A stretch of DNA of 64,000 nucleotides from Clostridia bacterium (GTDB lineage Bacteria > Bacillota > Clostridia > Christensenellales > Borkfalkiaceae), in NCBI GenBank assembly GCA_017399185.1, contig JAFQEA010000005.1, positions 62,001-126,000 on the forward strand, in the 5' to 3' direction. The position numbers and the translations under genes were made by a program. The notes under the pieces were generated by a model. That model was not told where the DNA came from and did no database searches. It worked only from the letters and a program-made list of their open reading frames with translations. Below, piece by piece: positions 7,787 through 16,760 of this stretch; position 1 is the first letter of the stretch, and every line of letters begins with the position of its first letter.

Positions 7787-9010
7787 ATGCAGTATATTAC
7801 CGTACAGGAAGCAGCACAAAAATGGGGTGTAACGCCACGGCGCGTGCAAATGCTTTGCAATGAAGAAAAAATAGTCGGCGCGGTGCGCTTTGGTAAGTCG
7901 TGGATGATACCGTCCACGGCGGTGTTAGAAAGCACAAAAAAGAAGACTAAAGATGTTAACCTACCCATGCCAAAAAAGTCGCCCTTCCTTAACATGACAA
8001 GCCTTTATACAAAGGTCGGGGAAGCCGACAAATGCGTTGAAGCGCTAACCGCTAATCCCGAAGCGCAAGCGCTTTTTGCCGCCGAAATTGCTTATTGCCG
8101 CGGGGAAATTGACAAGGTAATCGCCCACGCGACCGAATTTTTGCGGCTTCGTTCGGGCTTTTACGCGGTTAATGCAGGCGGTATGCTGCTTGCACTTGCG
8201 GCTATGTGGCGTGGGGATATTTCCCTGTATAGACAAGCCAAAATTCACATTTGCAACGCTCCCTGGAAAACGCCTGAAGACAAGCAGATTATGCGACTTT
8301 CGCTTGCGTGTATAGACAGCGCCGTGCGTGATTTAAGCGATTATCCCGACTGGTTCAGAAAGGGGCAATTTGAGCATTTACACCCCGATTCACACCCAGC
8401 GGCAAAGGTTTTTTACATAAAATATTTTATAATAGCCGCGCAGGAGCAGGCAAAAGGTGTGATTAAGTTTCCTGACGTTAGCGGTATGGGCTTAATGCGC
8501 GTTATCCCGTACATTGCCGAGCCGCTTATATCCCGCGTGGTTGCAGAAAAGCTTATTATCCCCGAAATATATTTGCGCTTGCTGGTTGCGGTTTCCTACC
8601 ACCAGCTTGGCGAAGATGAAAACGCAATTATCCATATAGATAAAGCAATAGACCTTGCTTTGCCCGACAGATTACTTGGCATATTTGCCGAGCATAGGCG
8701 CAACCTTGACAATCTGCTGGACGACAGGCTTTTATTAAAGGACGAAAAGGCGCTTATCAAGCTAAAAGAACTACATAAGGAGCTACTACAGGGCTTTACA
8801 AAATTGCACAACTCGCTTTTTTCAAAAAACATTTCAAACGCCCTTACCGTAAGACAGCGCGAAATGTGCCGCTTGGCGGCGTTTGGGCTTCCGGATAAAG
8901 AAATTGCTTTGCGTATGAAGGTTGAGCCGTCACACGTTAAAAAGGAGCTTTATATGATTATGAACAAAACGGGCGCGGCAAACAGAAAGGAGCTTGGCGC
9001 ATACGTCTAA
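7787..9010 (+). CDS. Regulator with N-terminal excisionase-like HTH and C-terminal LuxR-type HTH
   Basis: 407-residue cytoplasmic protein. Residues 1-48 (ITVQEAAQKWGVTPRRVQMLCNEEKI ... GKSWMIPSTAV) form a MerR/excisionase-like helix-turn-helix. Residues about 353-407 (LTVRQREMCRLAAFGLPDKEIALRMKV) form a LuxR-type HTH. The 300 residues between are helical and tetratricopeptide-like (repeated Ala/Leu-rich helices), as in MalT/LuxR-solo regulators but without a P-loop. Ligand and targets are unknown; the palindromes in its own promoter and the exported-protein genes downstream are candidates. Confidence 0.75.
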   Translation: MQYITVQEAAQKWGVTPRRVQMLCNEEKIVGAVRFGKSWMIPSTAVLESTKKKTKDVNLPMPKKSPFLNMTSLYTKVGEADKCVEALTANPEAQALFAAEIAYCRGEIDKVIAHATEFLRLRSGFYAVNAGGMLLALAAMWRGDISLYRQAKIHICNAPWKTPEDKQIMRLSLACIDSAVRDLSDYPDWFRKGQFEHLHPDSHPAAKVFYIKYFIIAAQEQAKGVIKFPDVSGMGLMRVIPYIAEPLISRVVAEKLIIPEIYLRLLVAVSYHQLGEDENAIIHIDKAIDLALPDRLLGIFAEHRRNLDNLLDDRLLLKDEKALIKLKELHKELLQGFTKLHNSLFSKNISNALTVRQREMCRLAAFGLPDKEIALRMKVEPSHVKKELYMIMNKTGAANRKELGAYV

Positions 9011-9030
9011 CCCCCCAACCTTTCGGGCTT

Positions 9031-9070
9031 AAAAAGTTGGGTGAGCTAAAAATAAATCCCCAACTTTTTT
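9031..9070 (+). terminator. Terminator after the LuxR-tailed regulator
   Basis: AAAAGTTGGG (9032-9041) pairs with CCCAACTTTT (9058-9067), ending in T6. The GTTGGG arm can alternatively pair with CCCCAAC just upstream (9011-9018). Confidence 0.75.
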
Positions 9071-9176
9071 GCTATTAAAAGTTACACAAAAGCATAATAA
9101 AATCCCGTATAATGGTGTCACTAAATTCAACCGGCGCCGTTATGCGGGATTTTCAGTTTTAAAAGGGGGTGGTAGA

Positions 9177-9521
9177 GTGAGCAATATAAAAGACGGTGCT
9201 TTATATAAAACGATAGAAATCGGCGGTACGCGCTTCGATATATATTACGGCTTTTATAATGAAAGGGAAAAAAAGCTTGGGTACGAGCCAACGCCCATTT
9301 ATCCCGATTTTGATAAAAACCCAAGCTACACCAAAAACGGAATGTTGATTGTGGCGGTATATAAAGACTTGTGTGAGCATTTTAAGCCGCTTCCACAGAC
9401 GATAGAATTAAACGGGTGCGTAAATTGCGTGTACTTTGATAAAAAGGAAGAATGTATTGGGCTTTGCAAATGCCCGGCAAAACAAAGGGCAAAATTAACA
9501 CCCGAACGGCAGGACGAATAA
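9177..9521 (+). CDS. Small Cys-rich protein of unknown function
   Basis: 114 residues from GTG at 9177, chosen for its strong AAGGGGGTGG ribosome site; a TATAAT box at 9108-9113 would give a short leader. The in-frame sequence upstream of 9177 overlaps that promoter and is unlikely to be translated. The protein is basic, has no signal peptide or membrane segment, and ends with GCVNCVYFDKKEECIGLCKC, whose C-x2-C ... C-x3-C-x-C spacing suggests a metal site. I do not recognise the family. It lies between the LuxR-tailed regulator and the exported GLUG protein, 48 bp before the latter. Confidence 0.65.
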   Translation: MSNIKDGALYKTIEIGGTRFDIYYGFYNEREKKLGYEPTPIYPDFDKNPSYTKNGMLIVAVYKDLCEHFKPLPQTIELNGCVNCVYFDKKEECIGLCKCPAKQRAKLTPERQDE

Positions 9522-9569
9522 GCTGATGAAAATCACTTTAACATAAAATAAAAAATAGGAGATTGATAT

Positions 9570-11168
9570 ATGAAAAACTTAAGAAACAAGCTATTTGCGG
9601 CTATATTATCATTAGCGATAGTGTTTACGGCGTTTGGCACGGTTGGCGTGGTAACGGCTTTTGCCGCAGGTGAGCACACCCATACTTACGTGAACGGTAT
9701 TTGCGAAACCGTTATAGGCGAAACCCATTATGAAGAGCCAGTACTAAACAATAACGGCACGGCAGACGATACAACCGACGATTATTACGAAATCGGTAAC
9801 GCGGGCAATCTTTACTGGTTTGCCGCACACGTAAATTACAGAGAAGGCAACGTTGTGCCCAATACAGGGGCAAACGCTAAACTTACCCAAGATATCGTAG
9901 TAAATGAAAACGTTATTGTAAACGGCTTATTCAACGATGCAGAAAAAGATACTTTCCGTGTTTGGACACCTATCGGATATTTACAAAACAACGTCGGTGG
10001 CTTTATGGGAACGTTTGACGGTCAAGGTTTTACTGTTAGCGGATTGTATTTTAATAATGCGGAAGTAACTAACGTAGGTTTGTTTTTCCGCGTTGGCGAT
10101 TACAAGATGAGTAAACCGGGGACTGTCAAGAACGTTGGCGTAATTGATTCATATTTTTACGGAAAAAGCTCTGTGGGTGCAATAGCAGGTGCTGGTAACG
10201 AAAAATCAACGATAACTAATTGCTTTAGCCATGGTTGTTTTATCTATGGTAATACCTATCTTGGTGGGATTACAGGCGCCCTATTAAATGGTGCAACTGT
10301 ATCTAATTGTTACAGTACGAGTACAGTTAAAGGTAATCAAAATAACGTTGGCTCTATTGCAGGCATGCTTTCCACAAGCAATGTTAAAAATAGCTATTAT
10401 CTTTCAGGGGTAGCAACTGACGGCAACGGCGCAATTCAAAACGGCTTGGGATATGGTCTAGTCGGTCAGGCGCGCGAAGACGTTGAAGCCCAGACCAAGG
10501 GCTTTGCTACCGCTAAAGAAGTTGTGATGGAATATGGCGGAGTTGATGCGTACATAGATTATCTTGAAAGAGTGTTGCCAAAAGTAGATAAGGCAAATCA
10601 AGAAGAAATTGGAAGATTGCAAGGTGAGCTTTATTTAGCGACAAAAACTGTGTTTGAAAATGCAGACAAGGCAAATCAAGAAGAAATCGCAAGATTGCAA
10701 GGTGAGCTTGACACGGCAGAGCAAGCCCTTGCCGATGCAAAAACCGCGCTTGTAAATGCAGATAAATTAAATCAAAAAGAAATCGTAAGATTACAAGGTG
10801 AGCTTGACACGGCAGAACAAGCGCTTTTAGGTGCAAAAACCGCGCTTGAAAATGCAGATAAAGCAAATCAAGACGAAATGGAAAGATTGCAAGGTGAGCT
10901 TGATACGGCAGAACAAGCGCTAATAGACGCAAAGACTGCGCTTACCCAAAAGGATGCTGAATTGAAACAGGCGATAGAGCAAAACAAGGCGCTTGCGGAA
11001 ATTGACGTGGATACGTTAGAAGAAGAGCTTTTAGCGGCAAAAGCAGAATTAACAGCTTTAAGCGGTGCAAATAAAACGCTTGGCGTTATTGGTCTTGTAT
11101 TCGGCTGTGTATCCTTTGTTGGGATGGCTGTTATGGCGTTCTTATTTATTAAAAAGAAAGGTGCATAA
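9570..11168 (+). CDS. Exported GLUG-repeat / coiled-coil protein with C-terminal membrane anchor
   Basis: 532 residues. Signal peptide 1-32 ends at ATAFAA. Residues about 130-275 contain GLUG-type beta-helix repeats (GGFMGTFDGQGFTVSGLYF, VGAIAGAGNEKSTITNCFS, LGGITGALLNGATVSNCYS, VGSIAGMLSTSNVKNSYY). Residues about 335-490 form a long coiled coil encoded by direct tandem repeats (ADKANQEEIARLQGELDTAEQ). The end is a single membrane span (about 503-525) and KKKGA, with no LPXTG motif. The layout is a rod displaying an N-terminal beta-helix from the membrane. GLUG repeats are known from IgA peptidases and adhesins; the role here is inferred as surface interaction only. An AGGAG ribosome site precedes the ATG. 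Confidence 0.8.
   Translation: MKNLRNKLFAAILSLAIVFTAFGTVGVVTAFAAGEHTHTYVNGICETVIGETHYEEPVLNNNGTADDTTDDYYEIGNAGNLYWFAAHVNYREGNVVPNTGANAKLTQDIVVNENVIVNGLFNDAEKDTFRVWTPIGYLQNNVGGFMGTFDGQGFTVSGLYFNNAEVTNVGLFFRVGDYKMSKPGTVKNVGVIDSYFYGKSSVGAIAGAGNEKSTITNCFSHGCFIYGNTYLGGITGALLNGATVSNCYSTSTVKGNQNNVGSIAGMLSTSNVKNSYYLSGVATDGNGAIQNGLGYGLVGQAREDVEAQTKGFATAKEVVMEYGGVDAYIDYLERVLPKVDKANQEEIGRLQGELYLATKTVFENADKANQEEIARLQGELDTAEQALADAKTALVNADKLNQKEIVRLQGELDTAEQALLGAKTALENADKANQDEMERLQGELDTAEQALIDAKTALTQKDAELKQAIEQNKALAEIDVDTLEEELLAAKAELTALSGANKTLGVIGLVFGCVSFVGMAVMAFLFIKKKGA
10584..10960 (+). repeat. In-frame tandem repeats encoding a coiled coil
   Basis: Four units begin with (G)CAGATAAGGCAAATCAAG-like words near 10587, 10663, 10759 and 10855. 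The last three are spaced exactly 96 bp (32 residues) and the first is shorter (about 76 bp). Such in-frame repeats can gain or lose units by slippage without breaking the frame. Confidence 0.85.
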
Positions 11169-11215
11169 TTGTGTAAACACAAATAAAAAAACGCAAAAAC
11201 TTAAATAAAATCAAG

Positions 11216-11245
11216 GGTGGGTGTAATCAATACGCCCACCTTTAT
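11216..11245 (+). terminator. Terminator after the coiled-coil protein gene
   Basis: GGTGGGTGTA (11216-11225) / TACGCCCACC (11231-11240), with one G-T pair, followed by TTTAT. Confidence 0.75.
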
Positions 11246-11284
11246 CTATTGTAGGGGTCAAAATTAATCACGACTTTTTTCAAG

Positions 11285-11328
11285 GCAAAGTCAGTTTGTT
11301 GACTTTGCGCCCGTGCGTGTGATATACT
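11285..11328 (+). promoter_or_regulatory. Promoter with overlapping palindrome upstream of the peptidase gene
   Basis: -35 TTGACT (11299-11304), 18 bp, -10 TATACT (11323-11328). A perfect 9-bp inverted repeat GCAAAGTCA / TGACTTTGC (11285-11308) covers the -35 box, as expected for a regulator-binding site. Confidence 0.65.
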
Positions 11329-11361
11329 TACTAAATAAATCAACTTATAAGGACGACCCTT

Positions 11362-14300
11362 ATGAAGCATAAAAACAGATTACGCTTGGCCGTTTTGGCC
11401 GTCACAATATTATTAACCTGTGTTTTTGCTGCGCCAACCCTTACAAGGGCTTTTGCGCAGGGCTTAAACGCGGCGGGGGATGAAAGCACGCTTCCTGCAA
11501 GCTATTGCATGCGTGACGAATATTTGATTTTCACCCAAAACCAGGACAAGCACGGGTATTGCTGGGATTTTGCCGCAACCATGTCTGCGCAAACCACCAT
11601 TATGAAGGCAACCGGCGAGTATTATGATTTTTCAGAGCTTTGGACGGGCGTTTCACTTTACACCCACGGCGATTACAAAAAAATGGGTGCGGGCGGAGGG
11701 ATGTCTTACCACGCTAAAGCCATTAATAAGGCTGGGCTTATGCTTGAATGCGACCTTCCGTACCAATATTCATACCCAATGGCAAACGAGAACGCCATTG
11801 ACTATTACAACTTTTTTGAGCATAACGCTAATGACGACTTGGCAAGCTGCTTGGTTTACGACAGCACGACGTCTTTTAAGCAGACCGACGTTGAAGCAAT
11901 TAAAACCCACCTTTTAAACCACGGCAGTCTGTACCTTGCGTTTAGCTTCAGGACGGGCTACGTTTATAGCGAAGAAGGCGGAGTAAATACGTCATACCTG
12001 CCGCCTAACCAGAACGACCCTAACTCTGCCCACGCAGTTTCTATTGTCGGTTGGGATGATAACTATGAAAGGGAAGTTATAGTTGACGGTGAAACCGAGC
12101 CAAGAAAATTCAAGGGCGCGTGGCTGCTGATGAACTCTTATACCGAAAAGTCGGGCGTTGACGGGCTTTCGTTTATTTTTTACGATGATGAAAATATAGA
12201 CCAAATTGCCGGCTACAAATATCAAAAGGATACCCAAAAGGACTTGTATTTTTACGATAAAATCGAGTCGGGTTATGCTTACCCGAACGAAGTTGTAGGC
12301 AAGTACCACGGCGATTTTACTGCAAAAAAAGGCACGTCAAAGCAGAAAAACGTATTCTATGACGACGTTAATCTGACTTATTCTTACGATATCTCAAGCG
12401 GGGCTGAAGTTAAGGATATTTCAATCTATCTTGACGGGCGCGACGTAACAAGCACCTTTACGGTAACGCTTGATAAACAAAACAAGCGCTTTTCAATCGC
12501 CAAAGATGACGCTACTTATGGTCAGCACAAGGTGGTTATCACTTACGGCAACGGCACGCGTGAAGACGTGTATTTAAACAACTTTTTCGTAACACACGGG
12601 CTTGTTGGGGAAGAAATCGAGTATAATCACGAGCTTACGCCTTTTACCTTTTTGCCCGGGCGCGACCTTGAGTTTTACAGCTATATAAGCCCCAAAAAGG
12701 ACTACGTTGTTTACACTAACAGCTTAAGCGGAAGCATTGGGTTTTACCAAACCGAGCAGTCCATTTACTCTGAAAAAAATATGTCAATCCCTACGCTTTG
12801 TTATGACATAACCAACGGGGCTTACACAACGGTTACGCACACCATAACGGCGGAAACGGGCTACAACCTAGATTACAACTTTAACGTTGAGTACGTTGAA
12901 GACACCACGTTGCAGCCAGTCACCGTTTATTACGATTTGGGCGGCGGTGAAAACCACCCCAAAAACTATTATAAGGAGCTTGCAAGCCCCACCACCCCGT
13001 TAAAGCTTTACGCGCCCACGCGTGAAGGCTATACCTTTAAGGGCTGGTACTTGGATTACGGTAACGGCTCTAAAAAGCTTGACGCAGTTGACGGCTTTTA
13101 TATTGCAGAGTGGGACGATATCTGCCACTTGGGCGAAGATCCAACGCTCAACGCGATTAGCTATTACAAGGAATTTTATTCAAACACCAACACCTTGTTT
13201 TTATATGCGCATTGGGAAGAAATCGACTATTACACGGTTGATTTGACATTAGATGGCGACGGAAAAACCCAGATAGACGGCACTATTGAAATTTGTGCCG
13301 ATGATACCGTAAGGTATCTTTTACAGCCAACAAATGGCTGGTGCGTTGAAGAAGTTATTATAAACGGCGCAAAGCTTGACCATAAAGAGCTTGTTGACGC
13401 CATAAAAAACGGCATTATTGTCAAAAATATTCAGGAAAACCTTTCAATAAAGGTCACCTTTAAGGAAGGGGTGCTTTTATCGTTAGACCTTGGTAAAAAC
13501 GTTAAAAACGCATATATTCTGGGTGTGATTGACGGACAAGTTAAAAAGTTTTATAACGGGGACTATATCCCTGCAAGCTATTTTGACAAAGATATATTTA
13601 TCCGCCCATTGTCGGGTGCAGACGGCAAGTTTAATAATTACTTGGTTAATAACAATTTGGTGTTTATCAAAAACGACGTTGATTTTGAGCGTAAGGACCT
13701 TGATTTCATAAAGGACGACGTCGAAATTGACGAAGAGGAAAAGGAAATTATCTGCGAAGCCGTTTTTGACGACGGAAGCATTACCTTAAAGCCGGGTATC
13801 AGCCTTCCAACGTTTGGCACGCAGTTCACACTTGTTGTTGAAGTTGAAGCCGACAACGCGGGTAATACTTACGTTTTAGAAGACGTTAGTAATTACGACG
13901 CGGTTTCAAAGGGCGTTTTCTCAAAGACGGTTAAGATTGAATCCGGCGCCGTGCTTTATGAGCTTGAAATTGCAGACGCACAGCCAAAGCCAATCCAAAG
14001 CGTAACCTTAACCTATACCGTTGGCGACCCGTTGCTTCGCGACGAGTATATTTTAGACCACTATATTTCGGCTGACCCTAACGTGACAAGCGGCTCTAAA
14101 TTTACGGCTACGTTTGAAGCTGGTCAGGTTGCTTACGTATTTGTTAAAAAGAAAGCCGACACGCAGGTACATTACTATAAACTGCCAAGTATATTTACGT
14201 CAATTGGCGGGGATTGGTACCGCGCACCCGTTTACGTCAACGCGGCAGAGCCGAATCTTGGTAATATCAGGTGCGAAATGGAATTGCAAAGATACAGGGT

Positions 14301-15048
14301 AACCTGGCTTAACTGGGACGGCAGCGTGATTTATTCCGAGATGTATTCTTACGGAAAAACGCCTGCTTACTATTACCGCCAAAGCCAGACGCCAAGCGTG
14401 CCTACGCGCCCTGACGACGATGAGTTCAGCTACGTATTCACAAGCTGGGATAAGGCGATAGAGCCCGTTACCCAAAACGTAACCTACGTCGCGCAATACA
14501 ATTCATATTATAAGCGTTACCCCGTCACTATCGTTAAAAGTGAAAACGGAACTATAACGCCCGACGGCGAAGTCTTTATGGATAAGCTTGACAAAATAAC
14601 CTATACCTTTACGCCAAACCCGGGCTATCGCGTGAGTGACGTTTTAATTAACGGCGTATCGGTCGGTGCGGTTTCAAGCTATACGTTTGAAGGTGTCACA
14701 GCACCCCAAACGATTGAAGTAACCTTTGAAAAAATAACCTATTTCATAACCACCGCAAAAATAGGTAACGGCACTATAAGTCCGTCTATAGGCCTGTTAT
14801 TCGGCAGAAACGCTACGGTTTATTTTGATGCGGACATAGGCTATAAGGTAAAAGACGTGTTGATTGACGGCGTGTCAATCGGCGCGGTGGACAGCTATAC
14901 TTTCGTTAACGTAAGCGCTGACCACACGGTGACGGTCGTTTACGCGCGCGACAATGCGCTTGTTGGCGTTTGCATTTTTGCTTCGGTGCTTATGCTTGCC
15001 GTGGTGGTGCTTTCAATAGCTCTGGTTGTCAAAAAATCTGCAGATTAA
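11362..15048 (+). CDS. Secreted papain-like (C1) peptidase with InlB-like repeats and C-terminal anchor
   Basis: 1228 residues. Signal peptide 1-33. The peptidase C1 core shows all catalytic positions in order: Gln61 and Cys67 (QDKHGYCWDFAA), His224 (NSAHAVSIVGWDD) and Asn258 (LLMNSY). Residues about 290-520 resemble the domain that follows such peptidases. Listeria-Bacteroides-type (InlB B) repeats follow, e.g. TREGYTFKGWYLDYGNG near 553, and near the end two divergent 'bacterial repeat' units (ENGTITPDGEV ... GYRVSDVLINGVSVGAV and GNGTISPSIGL ... GYKVKDVLIDGVSIGAV). A single membrane span ends the protein (ALVGVCIFASVLMLAVVVLS), with no LPXTG. It would cleave extracellular protein or peptide substrates while tethered to the cell. 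Substrate unknown; active-site order makes the peptidase call strong. Confidence 0.88.
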   Translation: MKHKNRLRLAVLAVTILLTCVFAAPTLTRAFAQGLNAAGDESTLPASYCMRDEYLIFTQNQDKHGYCWDFAATMSAQTTIMKATGEYYDFSELWTGVSLYTHGDYKKMGAGGGMSYHAKAINKAGLMLECDLPYQYSYPMANENAIDYYNFFEHNANDDLASCLVYDSTTSFKQTDVEAIKTHLLNHGSLYLAFSFRTGYVYSEEGGVNTSYLPPNQNDPNSAHAVSIVGWDDNYEREVIVDGETEPRKFKGAWLLMNSYTEKSGVDGLSFIFYDDENIDQIAGYKYQKDTQKDLYFYDKIESGYAYPNEVVGKYHGDFTAKKGTSKQKNVFYDDVNLTYSYDISSGAEVKDISIYLDGRDVTSTFTVTLDKQNKRFSIAKDDATYGQHKVVITYGNGTREDVYLNNFFVTHGLVGEEIEYNHELTPFTFLPGRDLEFYSYISPKKDYVVYTNSLSGSIGFYQTEQSIYSEKNMSIPTLCYDITNGAYTTVTHTITAETGYNLDYNFNVEYVEDTTLQPVTVYYDLGGGENHPKNYYKELASPTTPLKLYAPTREGYTFKGWYLDYGNGSKKLDAVDGFYIAEWDDICHLGEDPTLNAISYYKEFYSNTNTLFLYAHWEEIDYYTVDLTLDGDGKTQIDGTIEICADDTVRYLLQPTNGWCVEEVIINGAKLDHKELVDAIKNGIIVKNIQENLSIKVTFKEGVLLSLDLGKNVKNAYILGVIDGQVKKFYNGDYIPASYFDKDIFIRPLSGADGKFNNYLVNNNLVFIKNDVDFERKDLDFIKDDVEIDEEEKEIICEAVFDDGSITLKPGISLPTFGTQFTLVVEVEADNAGNTYVLEDVSNYDAVSKGVFSKTVKIESGAVLYELEIADAQPKPIQSVTLTYTVGDPLLRDEYILDHYISADPNVTSGSKFTATFEAGQVAYVFVKKKADTQVHYYKLPSIFTSIGGDWYRAPVYVNAAEPNLGNIRCEMELQRYRVTWLNWDGSVIYSEMYSYGKTPAYYYRQSQTPSVPTRPDDDEFSYVFTSWDKAIEPVTQNVTYVAQYNSYYKRYPVTIVKSENGTITPDGEVFMDKLDKITYTFTPNPGYRVSDVLINGVSVGAVSSYTFEGVTAPQTIEVTFEKITYFITTAKIGNGTISPSIGLLFGRNATVYFDADIGYKVKDVLIDGVSIGAVDSYTFVNVSADHTVTVVYARDNALVGVCIFASVLMLAVVVLSIALVVKKSAD

Positions 15049-15110
15049 GGCGTAAAAATACACGCTTATAAGTTAGACTAAATTTACTAATAATTTTTAG
15101 AGGTATATAA

Positions 15111-16265
15111 ATGAAAATCACAAATGACGTCATATATATTGGCGTAAACGATTACAAAACCGACCTTTTTGAAGGTCAATATCAAATCCCAAACGGCATT
15201 TCTTACAACTCATATTTAATCGTTGACCAAAAAATCGCCGTAATGGATACGGTTGACGCAGGCTTTACAAAAGAGTGGCTTTCAAACCTTGACAAAGCGC
15301 TTTGCGGCAGAGAGCCTGACTACTTAATCGTCCAGCACATGGAGCCTGACCACTCTGCAAACATCGTTAACTTCCTTGATACCTATAAGGGTGCTACAAT
15401 CGTTTCGTCCGATAAGGCCTTTACCATGATGAAAAACTTTTTCGGCACGGACTTTAGCGACAGACGTATCGTCGTTAAGGAAAACGACACCTTGTCTTTA
15501 GGTAAGCACAATCTAGTTTTCTTGACAGCGCCTATGGTGCATTGGCCGGAAGTTATCGTAACCTACGATACGCACGACCGCATACTTTTCTCTGCCGACG
15601 GCTTTGGTAAGTTCGGTGCGTTAGACGTTGAAGAAGACTGGACTGACGAAGCACGCCGCTACTATATCGGTATCGTCGGTAAATACGGTCTGCCCGTTCA
15701 AACCCTGCTTAAAAAGACGTCAGGGCTTGATATATCTATCATTTGCCCGCTTCACGGCCCCGCTTTGACAAAAGACCTTGGTTATTATATCGGCAAGTAC
15801 GATACCTGGTCAAAATACGCGGTTGAAGATGAAGGTATAGTTATTGCTTATACGTCAATTTACGGCAATACTAAAAAGGCGGCTTTACTTTTGGCTGAAC
15901 GTCTTCAGGCAAAGGGCGCAAAAAAGGTTGTCGTACACGATTTAGCGCGCACAGATATGGCCTTGGCTGTTGCAGATGCCTTCAGGTACGATAAATTGGT
16001 GCTTGCAACAACCACATATAACGGCGAAATATTCCCCTTTATGCGTGAATTTATCAATCACCTTACCGAAAGAAGCTATCAAAACCGCACGGTTGCATTT
16101 ATTGAAAACGGTAGCTGGATGCCCGTTGCTGAAAGGGTTATGAGAACTATGCTTGAAAAGAGCAAGAACTTAACTTATTTAGATACAAGCGTTAAAATCT
16201 TGTCCGCGTTAAATGCTGAAAGCACCGCTAAAATAGAAGCTTTAGCTGACGCACTTTTAAACTAA
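15111..16265 (+). CDS. fprA: FprA-type flavodiiron protein
   Basis: Soluble 384-residue enzyme reducing O2 to water and/or NO to N2O. A metallo-beta-lactamase-like domain carries the diiron ligands His76, Glu78, Asp80 and His81 (HMEPDHSA), His144, Asp163 and His215. A flavodoxin domain starts near residue 244 with the FMN loop AYTSIYGNTKKAA. There is no rubredoxin tail, so it is a class A protein that needs a separate rubredoxin or similar donor. Oxygen scavenging by these enzymes is typical of strict anaerobes and pairs logically with the desulfoferrodoxin at 17.1 kb. Sixty-two bp separate it from the peptidase gene upstream. Confidence 0.93.
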   Translation: MKITNDVIYIGVNDYKTDLFEGQYQIPNGISYNSYLIVDQKIAVMDTVDAGFTKEWLSNLDKALCGREPDYLIVQHMEPDHSANIVNFLDTYKGATIVSSDKAFTMMKNFFGTDFSDRRIVVKENDTLSLGKHNLVFLTAPMVHWPEVIVTYDTHDRILFSADGFGKFGALDVEEDWTDEARRYYIGIVGKYGLPVQTLLKKTSGLDISIICPLHGPALTKDLGYYIGKYDTWSKYAVEDEGIVIAYTSIYGNTKKAALLLAERLQAKGAKKVVVHDLARTDMALAVADAFRYDKLVLATTTYNGEIFPFMREFINHLTERSYQNRTVAFIENGSWMPVAERVMRTMLEKSKNLTYLDTSVKILSALNAESTAKIEALADALLN

Positions 16266-16293
16266 AAGTCGGGCTATAAGCCGATTAAATGAT
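16264..16293 (-). repeat. Dispersed CTATAG-type motif, copy 4
   Basis: On the minus strand: TTTAATCGGCTTATAG followed by CCCGACTTTTAGT, overlapping the fprA stop codon. Confidence 0.6.
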
Positions 16294-16309
16294 AAAAAAG
16301 CACGCCTTT

Positions 16310-16503
16310 GGGCGACCTACGGTAAAGCAGGTCGCCCAACTAAGTTTGTCCGTACGGGCAAGTGAAGTTTACTTCGTAAGTGAAGTTATCCTGCGGATAG
16401 TGAAGTTTTGCCTTTGGCAAAGTGGGCAAACTTAACTTCACTCGTGCGATAGCACGAACTTCACTGCAAAGCAACTTCACTTTCGCGTAAGCGAAAACTT
16501 CAC
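16310..16503. repeat. Hairpin-array element A with GTGAAGTT spacers
   Basis: It opens with the stem GGGCGACCT / AGGTCGCCC (16310-16337). A 167-bp array (16337-16503) follows, made of mini-hairpins TTACTTCGTAA, TATCC-TGC-GGATA, TTTGCC-TTT-GGCAAA, TCGTGC-GATA-GCACGA and TTTCGC-GTAA-GCGAAA. The left-half hairpins are separated by GTGAAGTT and the right-half ones by its reverse complement AACTTCAC, so the whole unit can fold as one branched structure. It differs from element B at about two positions. No gene lies in 16266-17109. Confidence 0.85.
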
Positions 16504-16562
16504 CTATTACCACTCAAAAAATAAAAGCGTAACACACTATACCTTGCAGGACAAGAAGTGTG

Positions 16563-16598
16563 AAAAGGAGTACAGGCAAAATTGCACGTACTCCTTTT
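16563..16598 (+). terminator. Terminator-like hairpin between the arrays
   Basis: Perfect 11-bp stem AAAAGGAGTAC / GTACTCCTTTT with a 14-base loop. A second hairpin CACACT ... AGTGTG lies just upstream (16531-16560). No coding region is associated with it, so it may belong to a small RNA or to the repeat itself. Confidence 0.55.
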
Positions 16599-16664
16599 GT
16601 TGTATTTGCGGTTGATAAAATCTGCTTTATGATAGCTATCCTTATAGCGTGCTTTTTTATTTAA

Positions 16665-16717
16665 AAAGATTTTTTGCACAGCAAAAAGTCTTCCACAATT
16701 TTTCACGCCGTGCATAC
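16665..16717. repeat. Dispersed GACTTTTTGC hairpin plus mini-palindrome
   Basis: AAGATTTTTTGC-ACA-GCAAAAAGTCTT followed by CCACAATTTTT, a close relative of the hairpin at 50055-50094. Next to it is the palindrome CCGTGC-ATAC-GCACGG (16709-16724 region). Confidence 0.6.
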
Positions 16718-16760
16718 GCACGGACATTTATAATACTCAATTAAAAAGGCAGGGGATTTA

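Noticed and set aside
10513..10932. 139-codon antisense frame across the coiled-coil repeats
   Set aside because: Leu/Phe-rich repetitive translation that mirrors the 96-bp repeats of the real gene.
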